64,000 nt of DNA from Thioclava electrotropha (GTDB lineage: Bacteria; Pseudomonadota; Alphaproteobacteria; Rhodobacterales; Rhodobacteraceae), in the NCBI RefSeq assembly GCF_002085925.2, contig NZ_CP053562.1, positions 3,113,501 through 3,177,500 of the forward strand, given 5' to 3'. Positions 6,336 to 14,969 of the stretch are shown one piece after another (the stretch's first letter is position 1; each line of letters opens with the position of its first letter). The notes under the pieces are model-generated. The model was given only the letters and a program-made list of their open reading frames with translations, made no database searches and was not told where the DNA came from. The position numbers and the translations under genes were made by a program.

Positions 6336-9179
6336 ATGACCTCCAAAAAATACATACTTCCCAATGGGATAGCCGTTGATCAAGCGGCCAGCCTCCCGTC
6401 TCCACGTCACGGTGGTTCACAAACTGGTTCACATCTTGCGCGGCGTAGAGCGCGGGAACCGTCGAGAAAATGGGGGCTCCACCTCGTTCGCAGAAACGGG
6501 ATCTTCTACTTCCGGCGACGTTGGCCCGAAAAAATCCGCCATCTTGGCGCATCCGCTTTTCTGTCGGTTTCGCTTCGCACCCACATTCTCTCCGAAGCGG
6601 TAAAGCGGTCGGTCGACCTGCGCTCCGCGATCGAGGCAGGAGAGAAAGACATGCTCGAAGAACTCAAGAACAGCCCCGTCAGCGAGGCCCAGGTCCAGGC
6701 GATGCTGAAGGAGATTGTGCGGCGGGCTGTGGCTGGCATGATCGCCCGGCAGGAGAGCGGGTCTGTGGCCGAGATTTCCGAGTCCTATCTGGGCCGGATC
6801 GATACAGAGACCGGCCACATCCGGGACGCTCAGCGGACAAGAGACTGGTCAGTTGCGTCCACGTTCGCCGGTGAAATTGCGCGGCAGAACAACCTTGACC
6901 AGGAGGCCCTCGAGGCACCCGCAGTTGCCCGGCAAGTGCTCTCCCTTCTACGCCGCCTCAACGACTTGCGTGCACGAGTCGAGCGGGACTTCGATGACCC
7001 GCTCGATGTCGGGCGGGATCTGCTGATCGATCATGGTCTGATGCCGAACCGGAAGGCCATGAAGCCGCCCATGCTGCTGTCGGAGGCGATCGAGAAAGCC
7101 TGCGAAGAGGCCCCGCAAGACGTGGAGACCAAGATCCGGGTCATCGGAAAACTCGCCTTGGCGTATTTCGGCGACGTGCCCGTGGCATCGATCGTGCTCG
7201 AGCAGTCTTTCGAGTTCCTTTTCAAGGTATGGATGCTGCCTAAGGGCTGGGGAAAAGGCCACGGCCGGAACAGGCATGAGAAGATCGGCAAGGACTTGTG
7301 CCCCTTGCAGGAGATCCGCGACGCCGATGCGAGAGACGCTCAACTGCTGGAGGAAATCCTGAATCTCGACACGCTGTCGGTGCCTGATAAGCGCCGCCGG
7401 CTTGTGCAGGAACTGATTCCGCGGCTCACCGACGGATACCTTTTCGTCCAGCGCGACATGCTCAATCGCATATTTCGAGCTGCGCTCGGGCGGAAACGTG
7501 TCGGAAGAGATGTCAATGACGATGATCGCCTCGTACCCTCCCATGCGCAGCTGAAGAACCGGTTGCGCGCTTGGCACAAGTCTCAGAAGACACCCTGCAA
7601 GCTTCCGAAACGCGTGTCGCGCCCGAAGCGGCGGATGTCTTGGTCGCTCGAGCACGTGTCGAGGCTCCTGCGCTCGCCGATCTATCTCGGCACATCGTCA
7701 CCGAAGCAGCGCGGCCGGAAGGCCACCGCGCGCAAATGCATCATCATTCGGGACGCGATCTATTGGGTCCCGCTCGTCATGATCACCATGGGCGTTCGCC
7801 CAGAGGAAATCCTTCAGGCCGCGATCCCGGACGTGGTCCGCAGGGACGGGATCCTCTGCCTCTTCGTCGGAGACGAGGAGGACGCCGTGCTGAAGAACGA
7901 ACAATCCCGACGCGTCCTGCCCATCCCGCAAACCCTTCTCGATCTGGGCTTCCGGGAATGGGTCGTCGCGAAAAGGAAGCGTGGTGAAACCTGGCTTTTC
8001 CCTGAAGTTCAGCCAGACAAGAGTCATGGACGGCGCTCACAGATCTTCGGCGATCGGCTGCGGAACCTCCTGAAGACGCTGAAGCTTCAAGACGCCCGTG
8101 AAGATATCTACGCCATGCGGCGCACCCTGTCCTCCAAGCTGATGGGTCTCGGCATCGATACCGGCACGCGTCAGCGGATCCTCGGCCACCTCGAGGGAAC
8201 GACCATTGACCGGCATTATTCGGATCATGGTCTGCTGGAGTTGAAAGACATGCTCGATGCTGTCGACTACGGCATCGAAGTCGGCAGCGACAGGCGGTTT
8301 GGCTTTCCCATCATCGTGGGCAATCGCACCGCCATGCAGTCGGCTCTCGATGTCGAGGTGGCCTTGACCGATCGACGCGAGGTTTCCGCCGTTCAACTCC
8401 GGGATGCAGAAACGGACGAGATCGTGTTCGAAGCCGCCATTTCCGGCCGCAAGGCGCCGTCGGCGTACCCGTGGAATGAATGCAGCGCACTCGATGAGAA
8501 AGAGGTCGCTTCCCAGATCATCACGCTCAGCCGACAGTATTCGCTCACGATGCCGGCCAGCGAAGAGGCCACGGCAGCGGTCGAGCATCTGCTGATCCTG
8601 GTCGATGACAAACCATTCTACGCTCCCGCCGCGAGGCACAGCGTCACCAAGGAATCGGAGGAAATCGAAAACGCACCTGTGGCTGATGCTGAACAGGTGG
8701 TTCAGGAGGCGGACTGTCGCCCTGTCGATCTCGTGGCGGGCGATCTTGTGGTGTGCGCTCTTCCAAGCCGGCGCGCTGGCCTCACCAAGTCGACTGCGCG
8801 TCCGGGAATTGTCGTGCGCACCCCGACAATGGCTGGTCGGAAATTTCTCGATATCGCCTGGGGCAGCCCGATCGAGACTGGGGGTCCAGCACCGCATGAG
8901 CTCGCGATTGCGCAGGCCATCGAGATGGCCGAAGCCAAGCTCGACATTCCGACGCGCTTCAATTTACGGCGGCGTTTCCTCGTGCCCGAGGCGGATACAG
9001 CCAGGCTGCATCGTCGCTTGGGGCGCATCGGCAAGAGCGCCGAAGCAAGGCTCAGGGAAACCCTCGTCCACGCCGGTGACGTCTCTCCGGAGCCGGTCGA
9101 GGAACCGGTCAGGAAGCCGCGTCCACTGGTGGTGGAAAGGAAGCGCAGCAAGAGCGTGCGGCCACATTGTCCGCGATAG
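6336..9179 (+). CDS. Large tyrosine recombinase/integrase with an extra C-terminal domain
   Basis: A 947-residue protein. Residues about 46-100 resemble the N-terminal domain of long proteobacterial integrases (HLVRRNGIFYFRRRWPEKI). The catalytic core lies at about 440-640. Catalytic candidates are Arg488 (MGVRPEEIL), Lys520, Arg595 in the YAMRR box (Tyr592 stands where the usual histidine is), His618 in LGHLEGT and the nucleophile Tyr628 in DRHYSD. About 300 further residues follow that I cannot assign; an integrase normally ends near the tyrosine. The ATG directly follows the tRNA CCA, and no strong ribosome site is visible. The repeat GGTTCACAAACTGGTTCAC lies just inside the frame, so the true start may differ. 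It probably integrates the island into tRNA-Gln. Confidence 0.85.
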   Translation: MTSKKYILPNGIAVDQAASLPSPRHGGSQTGSHLARRRAREPSRKWGLHLVRRNGIFYFRRRWPEKIRHLGASAFLSVSLRTHILSEAVKRSVDLRSAIEAGEKDMLEELKNSPVSEAQVQAMLKEIVRRAVAGMIARQESGSVAEISESYLGRIDTETGHIRDAQRTRDWSVASTFAGEIARQNNLDQEALEAPAVARQVLSLLRRLNDLRARVERDFDDPLDVGRDLLIDHGLMPNRKAMKPPMLLSEAIEKACEEAPQDVETKIRVIGKLALAYFGDVPVASIVLEQSFEFLFKVWMLPKGWGKGHGRNRHEKIGKDLCPLQEIRDADARDAQLLEEILNLDTLSVPDKRRRLVQELIPRLTDGYLFVQRDMLNRIFRAALGRKRVGRDVNDDDRLVPSHAQLKNRLRAWHKSQKTPCKLPKRVSRPKRRMSWSLEHVSRLLRSPIYLGTSSPKQRGRKATARKCIIIRDAIYWVPLVMITMGVRPEEILQAAIPDVVRRDGILCLFVGDEEDAVLKNEQSRRVLPIPQTLLDLGFREWVVAKRKRGETWLFPEVQPDKSHGRRSQIFGDRLRNLLKTLKLQDAREDIYAMRRTLSSKLMGLGIDTGTRQRILGHLEGTTIDRHYSDHGLLELKDMLDAVDYGIEVGSDRRFGFPIIVGNRTAMQSALDVEVALTDRREVSAVQLRDAETDEIVFEAAISGRKAPSAYPWNECSALDEKEVASQIITLSRQYSLTMPASEEATAAVEHLLILVDDKPFYAPAARHSVTKESEEIENAPVADAEQVVQEADCRPVDLVAGDLVVCALPSRRAGLTKSTARPGIVVRTPTMAGRKFLDIAWGSPIETGGPAPHELAIAQAIEMAEAKLDIPTRFNLRRRFLVPEADTARLHRRLGRIGKSAEARLRETLVHAGDVSPEPVEEPVRKPRPLVVERKRSKSVRPHCPR

Positions 9180-9376
9180 CTGTCAAAGCTTAGTCGTCGA
9201 GGTTCTCGCTGCGCGCATCGTGCCCGGCCCAGAGCTGTCCCGGCACCGATCGGAATACCTCGTGCGTGGCTGGCCGCGATCGGACAGGAAGCGCCATTGG
9301 CACGAAAGGGCATTGCTAAACGGAGGCATGATCACACGCGCCCTGCGCGCGGCGGGGACAGGTCAAGACAGAACGA

Positions 9377-9392
9377 CAGACAGACAGACAGA
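9377..9392. repeat. (GACA)n microsatellite
   Basis: Several perfect GACA tetranucleotides in a row lie between the large recombinase and the convergent small genes. This could be a slippage hotspot but is non-coding here. Confidence 0.6.
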
Positions 9393-9393
9393 A

Positions 9394-9427
9394 GCGGAGA
9401 CCCACCCTTCCGAGAATGGGTCTCCGC
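9394..9427. terminator. Hairpin between convergent genes
   Basis: Perfect 11-bp stem GCGGAGACCCA / TGGGTCTCCGC with a 12-nt loop. It lies between the stop of the large recombinase and the stop of the minus-strand gene at 9444. There is no T-run, so it may be a Rho-dependent or RNA-stability structure. Confidence 0.55.
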
Positions 9428-9443
9428 AGCTCACGAGATGGAA

Positions 9444-9884
9444 TCAGACCTGCAGGCGCCGGTTTACGAGCCTCTCCGCGTTCACCCGCGCGTCTGCGAT
9501 CTCGATCATGCACCGTAGACGGCGGAAGCTCTGCAGCAGCGAGAGAATGGTCTTCCCTTTTTCGGTCAGGTCTCGACGCGCCTCCACCGACCCCACTGCA
9601 CCGTGCTCAGGATCGTTGTGGCCGTGAAACACCTGCACGATCGCGATCGTCTCGTCATCCAGCTCCTCGTCGAGACGGCGGATGAGTGGCTCGAGGGTCC
9701 TGACCGCGTCGGTGTCGATCCACTTCCTGCCGGAAAGCATCGCGAGGTCACGCAGATGGCATGCCCTTTCGGCTGCGGTGGGAAAGATGTCGGTATGCCC
9801 GAGACCGTCACTGATCTGCCGGGTTTCCAGCAAGATTTCTGTAAAAAGATCCTCCAGCGGCATCTGAAGATATGTATTGCGCAT
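9444..9884 (-). CDS. Hypothetical protein, distal gene of the recombinase module
   Basis: A 146-residue soluble protein that I do not recognise. It is rich in charged helix-forming stretches (LEDLFTEILLETRQI, LEPLIRRLDEELDDET, TILSLLQSFRRLRCMIEIA) and has no signal peptide or membrane segment. A coding strand is supported by the AAGGA site before the ATG at 9884. It also lies 75 bp downstream of another unknown gene on the same strand, itself downstream of the paired recombinases. It could be an accessory protein of that module or cargo. Confidence 0.55.
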   Translation of the reverse strand: MRNTYLQMPLEDLFTEILLETRQISDGLGHTDIFPTAAERACHLRDLAMLSGRKWIDTDAVRTLEPLIRRLDEELDDETIAIVQVFHGHNDPEHGAVGSVEARRDLTEKGKTILSLLQSFRRLRCMIEIADARVNAERLVNRRLQV

Positions 9885-9959
9885 GACCAATCCTTGGTTT
9901 TCCGGCGGCGCACCATGCGACCGCCATTCAAGTCGCCGGCGCGCACGCCGGCGGAGAGG

Positions 9960-10367
9960 TCAGGCCGCGTCGCGGCCCGCATTGTCGGTTTCTTCCGAAA
10001 CGGCCTGCGTCTGCACTCTGTCGATTTCGGCGAGGAGGTCGCCAAGCGCTTCCGCCAGCAGGCACAGATCATGCACCGCCGGGTCGTCCGGAGAGAGTGC
10101 ACAGAAATGCGCCGCGCCAAGTGCTTCGGGATCATCACCGATCTGCAGACAAAACAGATCGCGCAGCCACCGCAGTTCGCGCCAGCAATGTCGGTCCATG
10201 CGATCGGCCCGCCGCAAGCGCGCGGTCAACCTCACGCAGCGACCCTGCGCGCCGACGCCTCCCAGAAGCCCCGCCCCATGGACGAGCTCCTGATGTTTTC
10301 GCGTGACGAACTGTTCGGCGGCTCGCACCGCGGCTTCACTGCGCTTGCCATCTGATGTTGGGGACAT
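9960..10367 (-). CDS. Hypothetical protein, accessory to the recombinase module
   Basis: A 135-residue protein with no family that I recognise. It is preceded by a strong ribosome site (AAGGAG, 8 bases before the ATG at 10367), which is the main evidence that it is real. It is arginine-rich in the centre (RLTARLRRADRMDRH) and ends in an acidic amphipathic helix (LLAEALGDLLAEIDRVQTQ). No membrane segment or signal peptide is seen. Together with the gene at 9444 it forms a small-gene pair downstream of the two overlapping recombinases. Confidence 0.55.
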   Translation of the reverse strand: MSPTSDGKRSEAAVRAAEQFVTRKHQELVHGAGLLGGVGAQGRCVRLTARLRRADRMDRHCWRELRWLRDLFCLQIGDDPEALGAAHFCALSPDDPAVHDLCLLAEALGDLLAEIDRVQTQAVSEETDNAGRDAA

Positions 10368-10798
10368 CTCATTCTCCTTGTTCCTTGCGCGGACAGTCGT
10401 GTCCGCATCAAGCGTCCTCGCCTCCTTTCCTTGGACGGGGTTTCAGGTCGGCGTTCCCGGTAGCAGCCAGAGGAATTCCATTTGCCGACCCTCGTTTCAG
10501 TTCGCGCTGTCCGGCTGAGACCGGCGCGCCCTCGCGAGAAAGGGCGCGCCGAGATCGCCGGCAGCAGTTTCCAAACCTGGTGTTTCTAAAAGCCTCGCCA
10601 TGGGAGCGGACTGCTTTCCCGCGAAGATTTGGCCTCAGGCTGGTGTGCCTTCGCGCCAGGGGCCATGACAGCCGGCTGCAATGCGCCGACGACCACGCTG
10701 CCATGGGTATCGAATTCCATTTCCCTCCCAGGGCGCGCGGCCTGCTACACGTCGATCAACGCGGGCACCGACTACCGCGGCGCCGGTTCGGCAACGTC
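10368..10798. other. Intergenic stretch containing one hairpin, no convincing gene
   Basis: About 430 bp separate the recombinase pair from the two small genes. The only structure I see is the inverted repeat at 10523-10550. Open frames exist on both strands, but none has a ribosome site or recognisable content. Confidence 0.5.
10523..10550. repeat. Inverted repeat with GGCGCGC ends and CGCGAGAA loop
   Basis: Perfect 10-bp stem GGCGCGCCCT / AGGGCGCGCC around the 8-nt loop CGCGAGAA. Its outer 7 bp and its loop type match the larger hairpin at 14512-14561 on the other side of the two recombinase genes. Confidence 0.75.
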
Positions 10799-12235
10799 CT
10801 ACCGCTTCTTTCGAAGAGCCCGGTCCTGCCGTTTTCTGCGCGGGGCTTTCCCGGTTTTTCGACGAAATACCTCTGTATCGGCACCGAGCCGCTCGGCAGT
10901 GCGCCTTGCCGCCTCCGCATGCGACTGGCTCGCCAGGACCTGCCCGGCCCGGCGTGTGTAAACCGGTGTCACACCGGACGTGCGGTGGCCAAGAATGACC
11001 GACGCGAGAGCGGCCTCCTCGGGCGCGCGTGCCACGATGAAATTCGCGGCCGAATGGCGGATTGGGTGAGCAGTGACTCGGCGGCCCAGCTGTTCTTCAG
11101 TCAGGCGTCCGATGTTTTCTGAGAGCGTCGCTCCGAGCACCGCAAGACCGTTGTCGCCGACGAAGAGCTTGTTCTCTGTGGGCAGCGCCATCGCGGCACG
11201 GTGCCGGGAAATGTAGGACGCCAGACACCGCACGGCGTCGCCGCTGAAGAGCCTGGTCTCCGCCTCGCCTGTTTTCGTGTAGCACCCCTCGACATGTATC
11301 ACGCCGAGGCGCGACAGAAGGCCGGGTGTGACATCGATAGAGGCGAGCGCACCGACACGCATCGGAGCTTCGGTGAGCAACACGAGTGCCAGGGCTGTCC
11401 GCGCCAGCATATGCGCCTCTTCGAAATCACGCCGGAGGCGTGCCTCCTCAAACTTTCGATCGGCCAAGGCGAATATCTCCAGACCAAACTGCCTGAGATC
11501 GTCGGCGGGAAGAGCCCGCCCGGCATTGCGTGACGGGGAGGCCGCAGCGATCTTCTTCAGGCTCCGATGGGTCTTTTCGAGCCAGCCATGATCCTTTTCT
11601 GGGAACAGGGCGCTTGAGAACGCAAGCAGGCTCGCGATCTCAATAGTTGCGGCGGCCGGTCTACTGCCAGCCTCCTGCAGTTCTCGCAGACGGGCCTTCA
11701 CCCCGGCAGAATGCAGAACGCATGGCAGGCCAGATACGCGACAGCAGTCGAAGTATCGGCCAGCCGCTTCCACGCGCCTCTTGAGCGTCGAGGCAGCCCA
11801 TACTTGGACCAGCAGGCCATCTCCGAGGCCGTCCGGGTCCACGATCAACATCGGCGCGGCGCGATCCTGCCACTCCTGCGGACATCGTCCCAGATGTCTT
11901 TTCAGATGCTCCGCGAAATCGGTCCGCGGGTCGCGCCGGTTGCGACGCCTCGGTTCGCGCAGGGAATAGAGCATGGGCGCGGCCTCGGGGAAAACGAGCC
12001 CGAGGACCTGCCGCATGCTCGCCGCCACGCCCCTCCGCGCCCGCTGGATCGGTGCGATCACGGCTTCGCACGTCTGCCGCGTCACCTCGAGAGGGTCCGG
12101 CGCGAGCAGGACCCACCGCCCGAGTGCTTGGCCCAGCCGGTGTCTTTGATGGTCCGAAAGCGACAGCGCGTCGAACCGGACGCGCAGGACGTCCGGCCAC
12201 GCGTCGCGCGGTGCGGTTACCCGGTGTTTCGGCAT
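10799..12235 (-). CDS. Tyrosine recombinase, second gene of a translationally coupled pair
   Basis: A 478-residue integrase-type protein. The start at 12235 is chosen for its GGAGG site and because it overlaps the stop of the upstream recombinase by 19 bp. The C-terminal catalytic domain has all expected residues: Arg in APMRVGALAS, Lys in CYTKTGEAET, the HPIRHSAA box, GHRTSG and the tyrosine in TPVYTRRAG. The basic N-terminal two thirds should contact the DNA arm and core sites. The tail is lysine/arginine-rich. Coupled recombinase genes of this kind resemble the TnpA/TnpB arrangement of Tn554-like elements and the RIT trios. Which family this belongs to cannot be decided by eye. Confidence 0.85.
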   Translation of the reverse strand: MPKHRVTAPRDAWPDVLRVRFDALSLSDHQRHRLGQALGRWVLLAPDPLEVTRQTCEAVIAPIQRARRGVAASMRQVLGLVFPEAAPMLYSLREPRRRNRRDPRTDFAEHLKRHLGRCPQEWQDRAAPMLIVDPDGLGDGLLVQVWAASTLKRRVEAAGRYFDCCRVSGLPCVLHSAGVKARLRELQEAGSRPAAATIEIASLLAFSSALFPEKDHGWLEKTHRSLKKIAAASPSRNAGRALPADDLRQFGLEIFALADRKFEEARLRRDFEEAHMLARTALALVLLTEAPMRVGALASIDVTPGLLSRLGVIHVEGCYTKTGEAETRLFSGDAVRCLASYISRHRAAMALPTENKLFVGDNGLAVLGATLSENIGRLTEEQLGRRVTAHPIRHSAANFIVARAPEEAALASVILGHRTSGVTPVYTRRAGQVLASQSHAEAARRTAERLGADTEVFRRKTGKAPRRKRQDRALRKKR

Positions 12236-14481
12236 GCGGGATCCTCCACGAGCTTGAAATTGACCTTCGCAAGGACGCTCCGCTGGCTCTTTTCGAGAAG
12301 ATGCAGATAGCGGTGCTGAGCGATGATCGCGTTGACTTCGGCGTAGTAGCTCTGCGTCGTCTCGAGGCGCCGGTGATCGAGCAGGATCCGCACGAGTTCC
12401 ATGGCACTGGGATCCTGATCGAGAATGATCTTGCCCGCGAGATGCCGCATGACATGCAGGTTCAGGTCGATCCTGAAATGCCGCCACAATTGATTGCGAA
12501 AGGTATTGTTGGCCTTTTCCTTGCACATGTGGCCCATGCCTGGCGCATACTTGGACGCCTCGTCGTTCTTTGTCGGATAGCCCGGGAAGAGGTGCGGATT
12601 GCCTCCGCAGGCACCGGCAAGGCGCCGGACCTCGGGGAGAAAATGCGCGATGTAGTACTTGATCATCTTCACGGTCTCTGGATCGATCTGGATGTGCAAC
12701 TCGCTCAGCGTCTTCGTCTCGATCGCTGGGATCATGAGCGTGCCTGTGCCACTGCCCGCGGGAAGGATCAGATGCGGGTCGTCGCCTTCGTGGCGCAGCC
12801 CAACAAGGCTGGTTCTGCGCAGCGGGCCCGTGTATTGGGAAATCCGAAGAAAGAGCGCGTTACGAGCCAAAGCGATATGCTGCTTGCTCGGGCGCCGACC
12901 CTTCTGCAGGCCCTTGCATGCCATTTTCCAAAGCTCGCCGGGGGCCTCGAAATACCTACGCAGCCGGCTTTCCTCGGAAAAACGCGCAAGTTTGACTTTG
13001 TGCCTCTTGCCGATCCTGCGGCTGGTGTAGACACGGGTCTTCGTCCCGTCTTTCTTCAGTTTCGTGGCCACGACCATCGGGTCTATGGACACCTTGAATT
13101 CCTCAAGGGCGCTCAGCCGCCTCTCGTCGATCCCGATGTGGCGCGCGATGGCGCACAACGTCTCGACGAGGGAATGCTCATAGCGGCCTTTCTCCTTGGC
13201 ATTCCAGATCTCCCCCCTCACCTCCATGCGCGCCCTTCGGGCCTTGCGTGCGCCGACGACCATTGCCTTGGCAACCGAGACGTCGAAGAGGTCCTCCAGC
13301 GACTCCGGTTTACTCGTGATCCGATGGTCCTCTTCAGCCGCGTGCCAGGCACGTTTCGCAGCGTCACGCCAATTCTTCCGCGTTCCCGGCTCTATCACGA
13401 TCGCCGCGTCTTCTTGTTCCGCATCGGTACCGGCATCGTCGAATATGCCGAACTCGGCATATTCATCGTCCATGCTCTCGGAGACCAGATCTTCCCAGGC
13501 GCATTCCAGCCGCGCAGACACAGCTTTTTCGAGGATCCGATCCAGCGGGACGCGGATGCATTCCGGCACATCATCCCATGCAACCGACGCCTGGCGGAGG
13601 ACAGGGAGCCTTGGCGGGGGCAATTCCGTGACCAGGCCAGTCACGCATGCTGCTTCGTTCCACACTCGCACGAAGCGTCGCAGTTTCTCCTCATGACTGT
13701 TCGAGAAGTTTGACCGTTCAGCCTCGTAGAAGGAAAGCGGCAAGTCCGGATCGAGATTTTCGAGATCCGCGCCGAAGTGATCGGCGAAAAGAACGAAACG
13801 CCGCACAATGGCCAGAGCGCTGGTTTCATGCTCCTTCAGCCGCTCTTCAACTGCAGTCAACGCCCGCTTCGCGGCTTCGGACATGTTGGCGAGGTCGTTC
13901 TTGCGCGCCTTCTTGCGAGAGCAATCGACGAGACGGACGGCTCGCAGGCAGAGCGATCGTTTGTTTTCGAAAGTCTTCTTCTTTGTGCAGCCGACCTCCT
14001 CCGGCGACAACCGCTTGAAGATAGCCGATATCGTAGCCTCGGTTGCGGCGATGTCATCTGTCGCGCATTGCTCGGCGGACGCGAGCGCTTCCATAGCCGA
14101 AGAGGCCCGCTTGGCCTCATCCGGGGTCATCGTAAGGCCCGCGGCCTCCTGGGCGTCGCGGAGTGTCGGGATGCGCCCTCGAAGGTTCGAGGCGAACCAG
14201 CGGGTCGGCTCGTCGGACCAGACCCGTAGGGCACGCCGAGCGTCGGACAGGAGTTGAGCCGCACGATCTCCGAGTTCCGCGCGCACCTCCTCGGACGAGT
14301 TGAGCAAGATGTCCTCGAGTTCGTTGACAGAAAGCCTGCCATCGCGCCCGATTACGCCTGTGAGTGTACGGAGACTGGCAATCGTCGCGTTGCGGGATGC
14401 CGGCGTCAGTTTCGAAAGCCAAAGCGCGCGCTCGAGGTCCCTGGTGTCATTGGCCGGGGTAATCGTCGTTTCCTGCATCAT
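12217..14481 (-). CDS. Tyrosine recombinase, first gene of the coupled pair
   Basis: A 754-residue protein, far longer than a standard integrase. The catalytic domain is in the last 250 residues: Arg in TGPLRRTSLVGLRH, Lys in IETKTLSELH, the LHVMRH box, DHRRLETTQ and the tyrosine in SYYAEVN. The N-terminal 480 residues are helical and charged, with no recognised domain; the stretch CTKKKTFENKRSLCL is notably basic. The start is set at the tandem ATGATG (14481/14478), behind a purine-rich AGGAAGAG. It lies 30 bp downstream of a large perfect hairpin and shares transcription with the following recombinase. It probably acts together with that partner in site-specific transposition or excision. 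Confidence 0.83.
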   Translation of the reverse strand: MMQETTITPANDTRDLERALWLSKLTPASRNATIASLRTLTGVIGRDGRLSVNELEDILLNSSEEVRAELGDRAAQLLSDARRALRVWSDEPTRWFASNLRGRIPTLRDAQEAAGLTMTPDEAKRASSAMEALASAEQCATDDIAATEATISAIFKRLSPEEVGCTKKKTFENKRSLCLRAVRLVDCSRKKARKNDLANMSEAAKRALTAVEERLKEHETSALAIVRRFVLFADHFGADLENLDPDLPLSFYEAERSNFSNSHEEKLRRFVRVWNEAACVTGLVTELPPPRLPVLRQASVAWDDVPECIRVPLDRILEKAVSARLECAWEDLVSESMDDEYAEFGIFDDAGTDAEQEDAAIVIEPGTRKNWRDAAKRAWHAAEEDHRITSKPESLEDLFDVSVAKAMVVGARKARRARMEVRGEIWNAKEKGRYEHSLVETLCAIARHIGIDERRLSALEEFKVSIDPMVVATKLKKDGTKTRVYTSRRIGKRHKVKLARFSEESRLRRYFEAPGELWKMACKGLQKGRRPSKQHIALARNALFLRISQYTGPLRRTSLVGLRHEGDDPHLILPAGSGTGTLMIPAIETKTLSELHIQIDPETVKMIKYYIAHFLPEVRRLAGACGGNPHLFPGYPTKNDEASKYAPGMGHMCKEKANNTFRNQLWRHFRIDLNLHVMRHLAGKIILDQDPSAMELVRILLDHRRLETTQSYYAEVNAIIAQHRYLHLLEKSQRSVLAKVNFKLVEDPACRNTG

Positions 14482-14511
14482 CTTTCTGCTCTTCCTTTTT
14501 TGTGTTGAGAG

Positions 14512-14561
14512 GGCGCGCACCGGCGGTGGTTTCGCGATGAAAACCACCGCCGGTGCGCGCC
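14512..14561. repeat. Perfect 21-bp inverted repeat upstream of the recombinase pair
   Basis: The left arm (14512-14532) begins GGCGCGCACCGGCGG and the right arm (14541-14561) is its exact complement, around the 8-nt loop CGCGATGA. It is too long and symmetric for a simple terminator and lacks a T-run on either side. Candidate roles are a recombinase-binding core site or a transcriptional attenuator. Confidence 0.85.
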
Positions 14562-14594
14562 AAATTCGGAACGGGGGGGCCTTGAGTGGCCAGT

Positions 14595-14640
14595 GGAGGA
14601 CACCGAGGGACATTGGCAGTCATCGGAGGACATCGGGGGG
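14595..14640. repeat. Direct repeat pair GGAGGACAYCGRGGG, 30-bp spacing
   Basis: GGAGGACACCGAGGG starts at 14595 and GGAGGACATCGGGGG at 14625. The 30-bp spacing, close to three helical turns, would put both on one DNA face. This suits an excisionase or recombinase arm site. Confidence 0.55.
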
Positions 14641-14644
14641 AACT

Positions 14645-14679
14645 GGAGGGTCTGCACTCCCACCCCGTGCAGACCCTCC
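14645..14679 (-). terminator. Hairpin at the stop codon of the HTH gene
   Basis: Perfect 13-bp stem GGAGGGTCTGCAC / GTGCAGACCCTCC around TCCCACCCC. It touches the TAG of the gene at 14679 on the minus strand. There is no T-run, so it may be an attenuator between the HTH gene and the recombinases. Confidence 0.6.
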
Positions 14680-14954
14680 TATTTCCCCGTATCTTCTTGA
14701 TCATTGTTTTTATTGATTTTTTCGAATTCCTCGCGCGCCTCGAGTTCGAGGCAGTAGCGACGCCAGTTTTCCAGCATCTCGTCGGCAATGTTCTTGAAAC
14801 GCCAGATTTCGAGCGCTGTCGTCTTCCAATGACCGGTTTTTCGATCGCCGCCGAGGAGTCCTGATGCGAGGTAGCGACGAACTTGCTTTTCCGACCTGTT
14901 CAGCTCGGTCGCAGCTTCCGCAGCGGTGAAAATTTCATCCGGGGGAAAGATCAT
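14679..14954 (-). CDS. Excisionase-like helix-turn-helix protein
   Basis: A 91-residue DNA-binding protein. Residues 8-45 read as a winged helix-turn-helix of the MerR/Xis type: 'FTAAEAATELNRSEKQVRRY', then LASGLLGGDRKTGHWKTT, in which the basic G-H-W-K-T wing matches excisionase-like proteins. The rest is a long charged helix (ADEMLENWRRYCLELEAREE) that may dimerise. The ATG at 14954 follows CTGGAGA. Its position immediately before the two recombinases, with hairpins and direct repeats between, suggests a recombination directionality factor or a regulator of that operon. I infer this from context. Confidence 0.7.
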   Translation of the reverse strand: MIFPPDEIFTAAEAATELNRSEKQVRRYLASGLLGGDRKTGHWKTTALEIWRFKNIADEMLENWRRYCLELEAREEFEKINKNNDQEDTGK

Positions 14955-14969
14955 GATGGTCTCCAGTTT

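Noticed and set aside
12052..13713. A 553-codon plus-strand frame
   Set aside because: It is antisense to the two recombinases, whose catalytic residues are all present on the minus strand.
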